Made by a program: the position numbers and the translations under genes
Shown: positions 1 to 7,424 of the stretch, one piece after another
Layout of the letters: the number at the start of each line of letters is the position of its first letter
Numbering within the stretch: position 1 is the first letter of the stretch
Notes under the pieces: generated by a model
What the model was told of the DNA's origin: nothing
What the model saw: the letters and a program-made list of their open reading frames with translations, nothing else
The model's database searches: none
Assembly (NCBI RefSeq): GCF_001613425.1
Contig: NZ_BDCI01000039.1
Coordinates: 62,001-126,000 of the forward strand
Source of the DNA: Nocardia vulneris
GTDB lineage: Bacteria; Actinomycetota; Actinomycetes; Mycobacteriales; Mycobacteriaceae
Reading direction: 5' to 3'
Length of the DNA stretch: 64,000 bases

Positions 1-116
1 CGTGAATCCGATACCTCATCCGGCTCGATTCGCCATTCGACCGGCTCCGCACCACGATCGTCTTCGTAGCCGCCGGGAAAGGACCACGCCCGCATCCGAT
101 CCACCATGAAACCCAT
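1..116 (-). CDS. hypothetical protein, N-terminal part only
   Basis: A minus-strand frame opens at an ATG (114-116) and stays open to the left edge, giving 38 residues rich in charged residues with the motif WSFPGGYEDD. Composition and third-base GC look coding. A second in-frame ATG three codons later is an equally good start, and no clear ribosome-binding site separates them. The family is not recognised and the gene continues outside the window. Confidence 0.4.
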   Translation of the reverse strand, partial: MGFMVDRMRAWSFPGGYEDDRGAEPVEWRIEPDEVSDS

Positions 117-222
117 TGTCTCGCTGCGTGTGCCGCCACACCCAGAATCGCCGAATCTCGTGGATCGACACGACCGCACCACGAGATCGCTTGTCGCATC
201 GAATATCGCGCGGCAAGGACGT

Positions 223-708
223 TCAAGCCCTGCTTTCCACCAGTCTCTGCGACAGCCTGTCGCGCACGACCGCCGGCACTAGACCGACCGTGTCTCCACC
301 GGATGCGGCGATTTCCTTGACCAGCGAGCTGGACACGGAACCGTAGGCCGGGTCGCTGGCGATGAAGAAGGTGTCCATGTCGGTGAGGGTGCGGTGGGTT
401 TGCGCCATGGACTGTTCGTAGTCGAAATCGCCGCGGCGCAGGCCCTTCACGATCGCCGTGATCCCCTGTTCGCGCGCGAAATCCACCAGGAGGCCCGACC
501 AGGACGCTACCTGCACGTTGCGGAGGTGAGCGGTGACCTCACACAGCATCTCGATGCGCTCGGCAAGGGTGAACATGGTGGTCTTGGTCGCGTTGACCAT
601 CACGGTGACCACGAGTTCGTCGAATTGGGCGGCGGCCCGCTCGAACACGTTGAGGTGACCGTACGTCACCGGGTCAAAAGAACCGGTGCACAGGGCTTTC
701 GACCGCAC
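223..708 (-). CDS. coaD: phosphopantetheine adenylyltransferase
   Basis: Catalyses the penultimate step of coenzyme A synthesis, joining 4'-phosphopantetheine and ATP to dephospho-CoA in the cytoplasm. The 161-residue product has the family's usual length. The nucleotidyltransferase signature TGSFDPVTYGH lies near the N-terminus and the conserved SSSLVKEIAASGGD segment near the C-terminus. I chose the GTG at 706-708 because it places the first beta-strand correctly. A longer open frame upstream is only the reverse-frame shadow of the next gene. The GTG shares one base with the TAG stop of the upstream secreted-protein gene, so translation may be coupled. Confidence 0.95.
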   Translation of the reverse strand: MRSKALCTGSFDPVTYGHLNVFERAAAQFDELVVTVMVNATKTTMFTLAERIEMLCEVTAHLRNVQVASWSGLLVDFAREQGITAIVKGLRRGDFDYEQSMAQTHRTLTDMDTFFIASDPAYGSVSSSLVKEIAASGGDTVGLVPAVVRDRLSQRLVESRA

Positions 709-1118
709 TAGAGGTGCAGGGCGATTGGGCCGGAGTCGGTCTTCCAGTATTTTCGGTTCAGTTGTGCGGTGCCGGTGCCTTCGGTGTAGGGCACGAGCAC
801 GGGCATGCCGTTGGTCGGCTTCAGCACGACGGACCAGGTTTCCACCCGGCCGGTGCATTGCAGGGTTGCCCCGGGCGGAGAGCTGGTCAGTTGGATCGTG
901 CCGCTGCCGTTGGTCTCCATCTGCGCGGAGACGTCGAGGTAACCGATGCCCGCCTCGCACAGGTAGGTGCCGGTGGCCTGCAAGCCCTCCGGAGCGGGCG
1001 TGACCACGGAGTTCAGCGTGATGAACTCGTCCTCGGGAGCGGCACTCGCCGGGATCGTGCACAGCACCGTGGCCGCGGCTCCCAACGCCGCCACCAACGC
1101 ACCTCTGCTACCGAGCAT
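708..1118 (-). CDS. small secreted protein, function unknown
   Basis: Encodes 136 residues. The first ~27 form a classical signal peptide: positive start, hydrophobic Ala/Val/Leu core, and an Ala-Ser-Ala-Ala cleavage region. The mature part has two cysteines (YLCEAG and LQCTGR) that could form a disulfide, which suggests a small beta-rich extracellular domain. The ATG at 1116-1118 is chosen because AGGAGG lies about seven bases upstream; an ATG eight codons earlier lacks such a site. The stop overlaps the coaD start by one base. The family is not recognised. Confidence 0.75.
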   Translation of the reverse strand: MLGSRGALVAALGAAATVLCTIPASAAPEDEFITLNSVVTPAPEGLQATGTYLCEAGIGYLDVSAQMETNGSGTIQLTSSPPGATLQCTGRVETWSVVLKPTNGMPVLVPYTEGTGTAQLNRKYWKTDSGPIALHL

Positions 1119-1231
1119 TGCGGTCCTCCTGACCGACGCCACGAGAATTCGACCTCGATCGTAATCCGCCCCGCCCCCGCCCGTGCCGATTCCCGCAACT
1201 GGCCCCGCCCTGATCCCCTTACAGTGGCGGC

Positions 1232-1699
1232 ATGTCCGAGGGTGAACGCAGCGCAGGTCAGGTCGAGCTAATCGGGCCGGTTGCGGGGGTGTTCACGTAT
1301 GCGGTGGCGGCCGCACTCGTCGCGGCAGGACCTGTCATCGCCCTGGCCGGTGATTCGTTGTGGAATGGGTTGTGCCCGGGCATCATCACCATGCCGATCG
1401 GCGTCGCGCTTGCGGTGACCACATACCAATGGCGTTGGAACGCTAAGCGATTCGACAAGGCGGCGGTCCCCGCGACCGCGGAGATCATCGCGGTACGGAT
1501 CGTCGCGGGCGGCGAGAATCCGGACGTGGCCGAGCTGAAAGTCCGGATCAGCGGCCCCGGTTTCGACACTTTCGAAGCGGAGTGCGAGATACAGACCGGC
1601 GTCCCGTACCCGCGGCCGGGTGATCGCCGCCGCGTGGTCGTCGATCCGTCCGACCGCACCTTCGCGGTCGGCTATGACCACTTGTTCGAACCGGAGTGA
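1232..1699 (+). CDS. membrane protein with two N-terminal helices, DUF3592-like
   Basis: Encodes 155 residues. Two hydrophobic segments (about residues 15-40 and 46-63) are followed by a soluble C-terminal domain of ~85 residues, predicted beta-rich (VRISGPGFDTFEAEC). The layout resembles DUF3592-type proteins, but I cannot assign a family firmly. A TACAGT -10 element at 1221-1226 sits six bases before the ATG and there is no Shine-Dalgarno sequence, which fits leaderless transcription. It converges on the hydrolase gene at 1732. Confidence 0.65.
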   Translation: MSEGERSAGQVELIGPVAGVFTYAVAAALVAAGPVIALAGDSLWNGLCPGIITMPIGVALAVTTYQWRWNAKRFDKAAVPATAEIIAVRIVAGGENPDVAELKVRISGPGFDTFEAECEIQTGVPYPRPGDRRRVVVDPSDRTFAVGYDHLFEPE

Positions 1700-1731
1700 C
1701 ACCGGCCGCGTTTCCCGCGGTCGAGGTCCGG

Positions 1732-2697
1732 TCAGTCCAGCGCGGACGCCCACTCCGTGAGCACCTCGAAGTATCGGTCCGGCTCGGGGTCGTGCATGGT
1801 GTGCGGCGCGTCGAGAGCGGTGAAGGTGACCGGTTGACCGGTCGCCGCCAGCAAGCGACGGGCTTGCTGCGCCTGAATATCCGTCATCGCGCCCATGAGC
1901 CGCCCGGTCTCCGGGTCCGTCAAGTGGAAGTGGTGGGTCAGCAGGACCGGAACCCGATTCTGCGCAAGCATCGTGGCGTGGTCGCAGCCGGCGTTGGCGA
2001 CGTCGGTGGCCCAGGCCTGCGCCCATTCGGGGTCGTACTCCTGCAGATGCTGCGGCGGCGTGGCCGCGGCACCCTCGCCGGTGCCGTCGCCGAACAGGAA
2101 TGCGATACCCGGGTGCAGGAACTCGGGCAGTTCCCGCGGCGCGGCCGCGACCATACCGTCCCAGTCCCCGACCGACCATTGCGGTCCGAGCCATTTGGCC
2201 CACAACGCGAAGATCGGGCCGAGGGTCTGCATGATGCCGGGACCATAGGGCGGGGCCGCTTGCGAGGCGAACAACGGCGGATCCTCGAGCATCGCGCCCC
2301 GGATCTGCCCTGGTTTGGCGTAGGCGGCCAGCCAGGCTGCGATCACTCCGCCAGAAGAGTTGCCCGCCACCAGAGTCGGCCGTCCGATCACGAGATCGAT
2401 GAATCGCTCGACGTCGTTACCCCAGGTGTTGAGGTTGTACCGCCCCGGCGTCCAGGTGGACCGCCCCTGCCCGCGCAGATCGATCGCGAAGACCCGAAAG
2501 TCGTTCGCCAGCAGGGTGATTGCGTTCTCATATCCCCACCAGGATTCGCCCTGGGCGGGGATCAGCAGCAGCGCCGGCGACGTGGGGTCACCCGCGGCGA
2601 CATAGTTCATGCGGATCTCCCCGAGATCCACGAGCCGCTCCTCGAACTTGTGCGCGACGAAGGTGTCAGCCCGGTCTGCGGCTTCGGAAATGCCCAT
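1732..2697 (-). CDS. alpha/beta-hydrolase
   Basis: A 321-residue alpha/beta-hydrolase fold protein. The nucleophile elbow GNSSGG lies near residue 113. Strand IDLRGQGRS precedes it, and the C-terminal DAPHTMHDPEPD segment carries the candidate catalytic histidine. Substrate unknown; the fold covers epoxide hydrolases, haloperoxidases, esterases and C-C hydrolases. Transcription probably starts about 90 bases upstream, downstream of the CCTAGG dyad described separately. The same promoter layout precedes the carboxylesterase at 62231-63763, so the two may belong to one regulon. Confidence 0.85.
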   Translation of the reverse strand: MGISEAADRADTFVAHKFEERLVDLGEIRMNYVAAGDPTSPALLLIPAQGESWWGYENAITLLANDFRVFAIDLRGQGRSTWTPGRYNLNTWGNDVERFIDLVIGRPTLVAGNSSGGVIAAWLAAYAKPGQIRGAMLEDPPLFASQAAPPYGPGIMQTLGPIFALWAKWLGPQWSVGDWDGMVAAAPRELPEFLHPGIAFLFGDGTGEGAAATPPQHLQEYDPEWAQAWATDVANAGCDHATMLAQNRVPVLLTHHFHLTDPETGRLMGAMTDIQAQQARRLLAATGQPVTFTALDAPHTMHDPEPDRYFEVLTEWASALD

Positions 2698-2792
2698 GAT
2701 CGCCGATCCTTTCTCAATGAGTGGACCGAAAGTCCCACAGTCCGCACGCCGGCGTGCCGGTCCGAATGCTGATGACCATCGGTATGAAACCC

Positions 2793-2828
2793 ACCGTAGA
2801 ACCCACCTAGGACAGATTCTGCCCTAGG
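2793..2828 (-). promoter_or_regulatory. CCTAGG-dyad operator and -10 element of the hydrolase gene
   Basis: Two CCTAGG palindromes (2806-2811 and 2823-2828) are spaced 17 bases start to start. Read on the minus strand, the proximal one is followed after seven bases by TACGGT (2793-2798), a TANNNT-type -10. The same arrangement, base for base in spacing, occurs at 63824-63859 before the carboxylesterase. The site covers the -35 region, so it could serve a repressor or an activator. Confidence 0.6.
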
Positions 2829-2897
2829 CGATGACCAGACTATCGCGCCGTCCGATTGCCGCCAGCAGGCCACGGACAACAGATCGATAGTGAGTCC

Positions 2898-3332
2898 ATG
2901 ACCACAACGTCCACCTCCGCACGCCGACTCGTACTCGAGCGCATGTACGCGGCCGAGGCCGAGTACTTCGCCGCCGGCGGTCCCGGGACGGCGTCGTTCA
3001 GCACGCTCGAACCGTTCTTCGCGGCGGATGTCGTGCTCCGGCAAGCGGATTCGCTGCCGTACGGCGGCACCTGGCGCGGACACGCGGGGCTCGACCAGTT
3101 CTTCCGCGCCATGAGTGCGACCTGGGACCGCTTCGAGCTGAAAAGCCAAGTGTTCCTATCCGAGTCGAACCCGCTCGTCGTCCTGACCCACGTGCACGCC
3201 AGATCCCGCAGGACCGGACGAGAGCTGGAATTTCCTATCCTGCAAACGATCACCGTAGACGACGGTCGAATCACCGAAGTCAACCCTTTCTACTGGGACA
3301 CCGCGGCGATCACCGCTGCCTGCTCCGGCTAG
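2898..3332 (+). CDS. SnoaL-like / NTF2-fold protein
   Basis: Encodes 144 residues with the length and pattern of the SnoaL-like (nuclear transport factor 2) superfamily: N-terminal helix RRLVLERMYAAEAEY, a conserved WRGHAGLDQFFRAM segment, then antiparallel strands ending in ITEVNPFYWD. The fold serves isomerases, hydrolases and pure ligand binders, so no reaction can be assigned. The ATG at 2898 is preceded at six bases by GATAGT (2886-2891), suggesting a leaderless transcript divergent from the hydrolase gene. Confidence 0.75.
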   Translation: MTTTSTSARRLVLERMYAAEAEYFAAGGPGTASFSTLEPFFAADVVLRQADSLPYGGTWRGHAGLDQFFRAMSATWDRFELKSQVFLSESNPLVVLTHVHARSRRTGRELEFPILQTITVDDGRITEVNPFYWDTAAITAACSG

Positions 3333-3386
3333 TCCCGACAGCGAAAAGCGGTTTGCCGGTTCCGGTATTCGCAGCATGATGGCACC

Positions 3387-3605
3387 ATGCTCAGCCTGTT
3401 GTCCTGCGCCGATCCACTCGATCCGCGCCGCACGGATCCGCATTTCGCGGCAGAGACGCTGGCCGCGCGCACACTCGGCACGACGGTCGGCCTGCTCGAT
3501 CTGGACGCGCTGCTGCGCGGGGACAGCGCCGCGGCCGTGCGCAAGGTCCGTTGCTCAACGCCCCACGGTGATCAGTGGGCACGCGCAGAACCCGCACCAT
3601 CGTGA
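3387..3605 (+). pseudogene. truncated N-terminus, possibly of an ATP-grasp protein
   Basis: An open frame of 72 codons begins with about 55 residues that look genuinely coding (DPRRTDPHFAAETLAAR, then GLLDLDALLRGD). They recall the N-terminus of actinobacterial ATP-grasp domain proteins. After AAAVRKV the frame loses coding character and soon ends, so the rest of the gene appears deleted. The identification is from memory of the family. The remnant lies just upstream of the thioesterase gene, whose promoter may use its tail. Confidence 0.35.
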
Positions 3606-3625
3606 ATAGATACGCTGGGGCCACT

Positions 3626-4450
3626 ATGAGTCATACTCGCGTTGTCACCCAGCATCCCTTCGACGCCGCCGTCGAACTCACGCCCCTCGATGTCGGGACG
3701 TTCACCGGTCGGACCACGCCGGAGTACGCGAATATGGTCGGGCCGTTCGGGGGAATCACCGCCGCCACGTTGATCCGGGCGGTGCAGCGGCATCCGGAGT
3801 GTCTCGGTGCGCCGCTGTCGCTCACCGTGAACTACGCGGGGCCGATCGCCGAGGGCCCGTTCGAGGTCAGCGCGATACCGGCCCGCACGAACCGGACCAC
3901 CCAGCACTGGACGCTGACGATCACCCAGGACGGCGTAGTCGCCACCACGGCCACCGCGCTCTTCGGTATCCGGCGACAGACCTGGGCGCACACCGAAGCC
4001 GTCGCGCCGCAGGCGCCGCCCGCGACCACCGTGCCGCCGGGACCGGTGCCGGACTTCCTGGCCTGGGTCGAGAACTACGACATGCGGTTCGTCACAGGCG
4101 GTCTCGTCACGACGGAGGCAGACGCCCAGCCGTCCTCGACCACCACGCTGTGGGTGCGCGATCACCCGCCGCGGCCACTGGACTATCCGGCGCTGACCGC
4201 ACTGACCGACGTGTTCTTTCCGCGGGTGATGCTGCGCATCGGCCGGTTCGTCCCGGCAGGCACGGTCTCGCTGACGGTGTACTTCCACGCCGACGACGAA
4301 CTGCTCGCCACCCAGGCCGATCAGCCGCTCCTCGCCACCGCGCGCGGCCGCCGCTTCGGCAACGGCTTCTTCGATCACGCCGCGGAACTGTGGACACCGG
4401 ACGGGTCGCTGCTGGCGACCAGTCACCAGCTCGCCTATTTCAAGGACTGA
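3626..4450 (+). CDS. acyl-CoA thioesterase-like double-hotdog protein
   Basis: A 274-residue protein with the architecture of TesB-like thioesterases. The N-terminal hotdog contains the NMVGPFGGITAATLIRAVQ helix and the conserved PLSLTVNYAGP strand. The second half ends with the strand TVSLTVYFHAD and a C-terminal LLATSHQLAYF segment. Such enzymes hydrolyse acyl-CoA thioesters; chain-length preference cannot be read here. The ATG at 3626 is preferred over an upstream frame extension, because TACGCT at 3611-3616 is a plausible -10 just upstream. It is followed in the same direction by the mycolyltransferase-like gene. Confidence 0.8.
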   Translation: MSHTRVVTQHPFDAAVELTPLDVGTFTGRTTPEYANMVGPFGGITAATLIRAVQRHPECLGAPLSLTVNYAGPIAEGPFEVSAIPARTNRTTQHWTLTITQDGVVATTATALFGIRRQTWAHTEAVAPQAPPATTVPPGPVPDFLAWVENYDMRFVTGGLVTTEADAQPSSTTTLWVRDHPPRPLDYPALTALTDVFFPRVMLRIGRFVPAGTVSLTVYFHADDELLATQADQPLLATARGRRFGNGFFDHAAELWTPDGSLLATSHQLAYFKD

Positions 4451-4540
4451 CTCGCCCGCCGGACCAAACCGGCGGCCCGAGCGGCGCGAATCCCTGGTAA
4501 TGCCGCTGTGCACGGCGGCAGCTACGAGAGGATCCACGAT

Positions 4541-5560
4541 TTGAGATCACGGCGATGGATACGACGAAGCGCCCTGCGCTGGGCGCTGGCCACCACCCTG
4601 ACCGCGGCCGGTCTGGCCGGTGCGGCCGGCACCGCGACCGCCGCGCCCGCGGGCATCGTGTCGGTAACAGATGTCAACGATCGGCAGCAGACCGTCATGG
4701 TGTATTCCCCCGCGATGGACCGCCCGATCCCGATCCAGGTCATCCGGGCCGCCGACCGGACGACACCGCGGCCGACGATGTATCTGCTCAACGGTTCCGG
4801 CGGCGGCCCGAACGACAGCGGCTGGGATGTGCAGACCGACGCGGTGAGTTTCCTGCGCGGCAAGGACGTCAATGTCGTCACGCCCTTCGGTGGCGCCAAT
4901 TCCTATTACACCGACTGGGTCCGCGCGGACGCCGTGCTCGGCTACAACAAATGGCAGACGTTCCTGAACGAGGAATTGCCGCCGGTGATCGAAGAGTTCC
5001 TGGGCGCCAACGGGACTCGCACCCTCGCCGGTGTTTCGATGAGCGGCACCTCGGTGCTGAACCTGGCGATCGCCAAGCCCGGCTTCTGGAACAGCGTGGC
5101 CTCCTACAGCGGGTGCGCGCAGACCTCGGACCCGATCGGCCAGGAATTCGTCCGGCTCACGGTGGAGAACTGGGGCGGCGGGCAGAGCGTCGAGAACATG
5201 TGGGGTCCGCGCAACGGACCGCTGTGGCGCGCCAACGACCCGCTCGTCAACGCCGAACGTTTGCGTGGCACAGCGGTTTACCTGAGTTCGGGTAGCGGTA
5301 TCGCCGCGGCTCCGCACGACACCCCTGGCGATCGCCGGGTGCAGGAGGGCCGAATTCCGTTGCCGGTGCAGATCGCGTTCGGCGGCCCGATCGAGGCGGC
5401 CATCCACTACTGCACGGTGAATCTGACGAACCGCTTGCGCGAGTTGAACATTCCGGTGACCTTCGACGACCGCCCGGTGGGCACCCATTCGTGGGGCTAC
5501 TGGGAAGACGACCTGCGCACGTCATGGCCTTTCCTGGCGCAGTCGATCGGGATCGGCTGA
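4541..5560 (+). CDS. secreted mycolyltransferase / antigen 85-like esterase
   Basis: A 339-residue exported alpha/beta-hydrolase of the esterase D/antigen 85 type, which transfers mycolic acids to trehalose or arabinogalactan in the cell envelope. A twin-arginine-like basic start and Ala-rich core form a signal peptide ending near residue 35. Visible are YLLNGSGG, the nucleophile elbow GVSMSGTS and the C-terminal histidine motif GTHSWGYWEDDL. The TTG at 4541 is chosen because GAGAGG lies ~10 bases upstream and it puts the Arg-rich n-region first; an upstream GTG frame is possible. Its presence points to a mycolate-containing organism. A hairpin follows the stop. Confidence 0.88.
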   Translation: MRSRRWIRRSALRWALATTLTAAGLAGAAGTATAAPAGIVSVTDVNDRQQTVMVYSPAMDRPIPIQVIRAADRTTPRPTMYLLNGSGGGPNDSGWDVQTDAVSFLRGKDVNVVTPFGGANSYYTDWVRADAVLGYNKWQTFLNEELPPVIEEFLGANGTRTLAGVSMSGTSVLNLAIAKPGFWNSVASYSGCAQTSDPIGQEFVRLTVENWGGGQSVENMWGPRNGPLWRANDPLVNAERLRGTAVYLSSGSGIAAAPHDTPGDRRVQEGRIPLPVQIAFGGPIEAAIHYCTVNLTNRLRELNIPVTFDDRPVGTHSWGYWEDDLRTSWPFLAQSIGIG

Positions 5561-5573
5561 CCTACCTTGCCCG

Positions 5574-5611
5574 GGTGCTCCGCAATAGCTGGAATTGCCG
5601 TGCGGAGCACC
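5574..5611. terminator. hairpin after the mycolyltransferase-like gene
   Basis: An 11-bp perfect stem, GGTGCTCCGCA (5574-5584) with TGCGGAGCACC (5601-5611) and a 16-base loop, lies 14 bases after the stop codon. There is no T-tract, as is common for terminators in high-GC actinobacteria. It separates the gene from nsrR. Confidence 0.6.
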
Positions 5612-5722
5612 GGGTTCACTCCCCGGCTGTGGCCTGGCTCATATAATCGGCGCGCAGCCACGTATTAGACAGCACACCCGCCGCACGCGCTTTTTCCCCG
5701 CGCGATTACGTACCGTGAAGTC

Positions 5723-6178
5723 ATGCAGCTCGCCCGGTCCACCGATCTCGCCCTGCGGACCATGATGCGGCTGGCGGTCAGCGGCTCGGCCGACCATCGC
5801 GTGACCGCCAAACTCGTTGCCCGACAGGTCGATTCCTCGGAGCACCAGGTAGCGAAAGCGGTATCGCGACTCGCCGACCTCGGCTTCGTCGCCTCCTACC
5901 GCGGGCGTGGCGGCGGGATCTTCCTCACCGAGGCCGGCCGGGCCGCCACCGTCGGGCACATCATTCGAGCCCTCGAGGGCGATGCCGAAGTGGTGGAATG
6001 CCTCGGCGAACATCCGTGCCCATTGGCCGCCAATTGTCGTTTGCGACGAGTTCTCCAGGACGCGAAAGAAGCCTTTTACCGCGAGCTGGACAACTACCAC
6101 CTCGCCGATCTGGTGAGCCCCCGCATCGTCGAGCTGCTGCACCTGCCCGCCATTGCCCTGCCCGCGCAAGAGAATTGA
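5723..6178 (+). CDS. nsrR: Rrf2-family nitric-oxide sensor NsrR
   Basis: A 151-residue iron-sulfur repressor that derepresses its targets when nitric oxide attacks the cluster. The N-terminal winged helix has the typical QLARSTDLALR start and a GGGIFLTEAG wing. Three cysteines at 93, 99 and 105 (ECLGEHPCP, ANCRL) are the cluster ligands of the family. The flavohaemoglobin gene follows after nine bases, the classic target. TACCGT (5711-5716) six bases before the ATG suggests leaderless transcription. I found no convincing NsrR operator sequence by eye. Confidence 0.92.
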   Translation: MQLARSTDLALRTMMRLAVSGSADHRVTAKLVARQVDSSEHQVAKAVSRLADLGFVASYRGRGGGIFLTEAGRAATVGHIIRALEGDAEVVECLGEHPCPLAANCRLRRVLQDAKEAFYRELDNYHLADLVSPRIVELLHLPAIALPAQEN

Positions 6179-6187
6179 GGAGAAGCC

Positions 6188-7414
6188 ATGCCCACCGCGA
6201 CCGGTTCGCCCAGCGATATCGCCCCGGAACTGGAACCCGCCCACCAGGCGGTGATCCGCGCCACGCTGCCGCTGATCGGCACCCGGATCGACGCGATCAC
6301 ACCACTGTTCTATCGCAAGATGTTCGCCGCGCATCCGGAGCTCGGCCGCGATCTGTTCAATCGGGGTAACCAGGCACAGGGCACCCAGCAGCGCGCGCTG
6401 GCCTCGTCCATCGTCACCTTCGCCCGGCATCTGGTCGACCCGGAACTGCCGCACCCCGTCGACCTGCTCTCGCGCATCGGGCACCGGCACGCTTCGCTCG
6501 GTGTCACCGCGGCTCAGTACGACATCGTGCACCGGCACCTGTTCGCCGCCATCGTCGAGGTGCTCGGCCCGGAGGTGGTGACCGAGGCGGTCGCGGCGGC
6601 GTGGGACCGCGTCTACTGGCTGATGGCCACCGCCCTCATCGACCTGGAAGCGGGACTCTACGACGCGGCCGGGGTCGCGCCGGGTGACGTCTTCCGCCGG
6701 GCCGTCGTGGTCGACCGCACCGCGGATCCGTCCGGGGTGGTGACTTTCGTCGTCGAGTCCGCCGACCCCGGGCGTGCGCTGCCGGATTTCCTTCCGGGCA
6801 GCTATATTTCGGTCGGCGCGGACCTGCCCGACGGCGCCCGCCAGCTCCGTCAATACAGTCTGGTCGAGGCGCCGGGCACCGGCCGCTACGCCTTCACGGT
6901 TCGCGTGGTCGCAGCCGAGCCGGACGCCCCCGCGGGTGAGGTCTCGTCCTGGCTGCACGACACCATCGGCGTCGGCGATCGCCTCGAAATCACCTTGCCC
7001 TTCGGCGATCTCACCCTCGACCCAGCCGCCGACACCCCGGTGGTGCTGATCTCGGCCGGAGTCGGCATCACACCCATGGCGGGCATCGTGGCTTATCTGG
7101 CAGCCAATACTCCGGACCGGCCCGCCCTCGTGCTGCACGCCGACCGCTCCGCCGCCGTCCACCCGCTCCGCGAGCGCGTCCGCGGGTTGTGCGACGGACT
7201 TCGGAACGTCCGCTTGCACACCTGGTATCAGGACGAGGGACGCGGGCGCATCGACCTCACCGACATCGTCTTGCCGGACGACGCGGACTACTACCTGTGC
7301 GGCAGCCACGCCTTCCTGCGGTCCGTGCGCGCCCAGTCGCTCGCCGCCCGGATACCTTCCGGCCGAGTGCATTTCGAATCCTTCGCACCCAACGACTGGC
7401 TCCTCGGCGAATAG
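6188..7414 (+). CDS. hmp: flavohaemoglobin, nitric oxide dioxygenase
   Basis: A 408-residue protein oxidising NO to nitrate with O2 and NAD(P)H. The globin domain (about 15-150) has the proximal histidine in IGHRHASLGV (His101). The FAD domain carries RQYSLVEAP and the NAD domain has VLISAGVGITPMAG, HADRSAAVHPL and YYLCGSHAF. Full length. GAGGAGAAG just upstream is a strong ribosome-binding site. It is co-transcribed with nsrR and protects against nitrosative stress. Confidence 0.95.
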   Translation: MPTATGSPSDIAPELEPAHQAVIRATLPLIGTRIDAITPLFYRKMFAAHPELGRDLFNRGNQAQGTQQRALASSIVTFARHLVDPELPHPVDLLSRIGHRHASLGVTAAQYDIVHRHLFAAIVEVLGPEVVTEAVAAAWDRVYWLMATALIDLEAGLYDAAGVAPGDVFRRAVVVDRTADPSGVVTFVVESADPGRALPDFLPGSYISVGADLPDGARQLRQYSLVEAPGTGRYAFTVRVVAAEPDAPAGEVSSWLHDTIGVGDRLEITLPFGDLTLDPAADTPVVLISAGVGITPMAGIVAYLAANTPDRPALVLHADRSAAVHPLRERVRGLCDGLRNVRLHTWYQDEGRGRIDLTDIVLPDDADYYLCGSHAFLRSVRAQSLAARIPSGRVHFESFAPNDWLLGE

Positions 7415-7424
7415 TGCGCGCCGC

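Noticed and set aside
709..1062. N-terminal extension of coaD through the secreted-protein gene
   Set aside because: The extension reads the other gene out of frame; PPAT normally has about 160 residues starting just before the SFDP motif.
5620..5722. NsrR operator in the nsrR promoter
   Set aside because: A CGCGC...GCGCG dyad is present, but nothing resembles known NsrR half-sites, so I did not list it.
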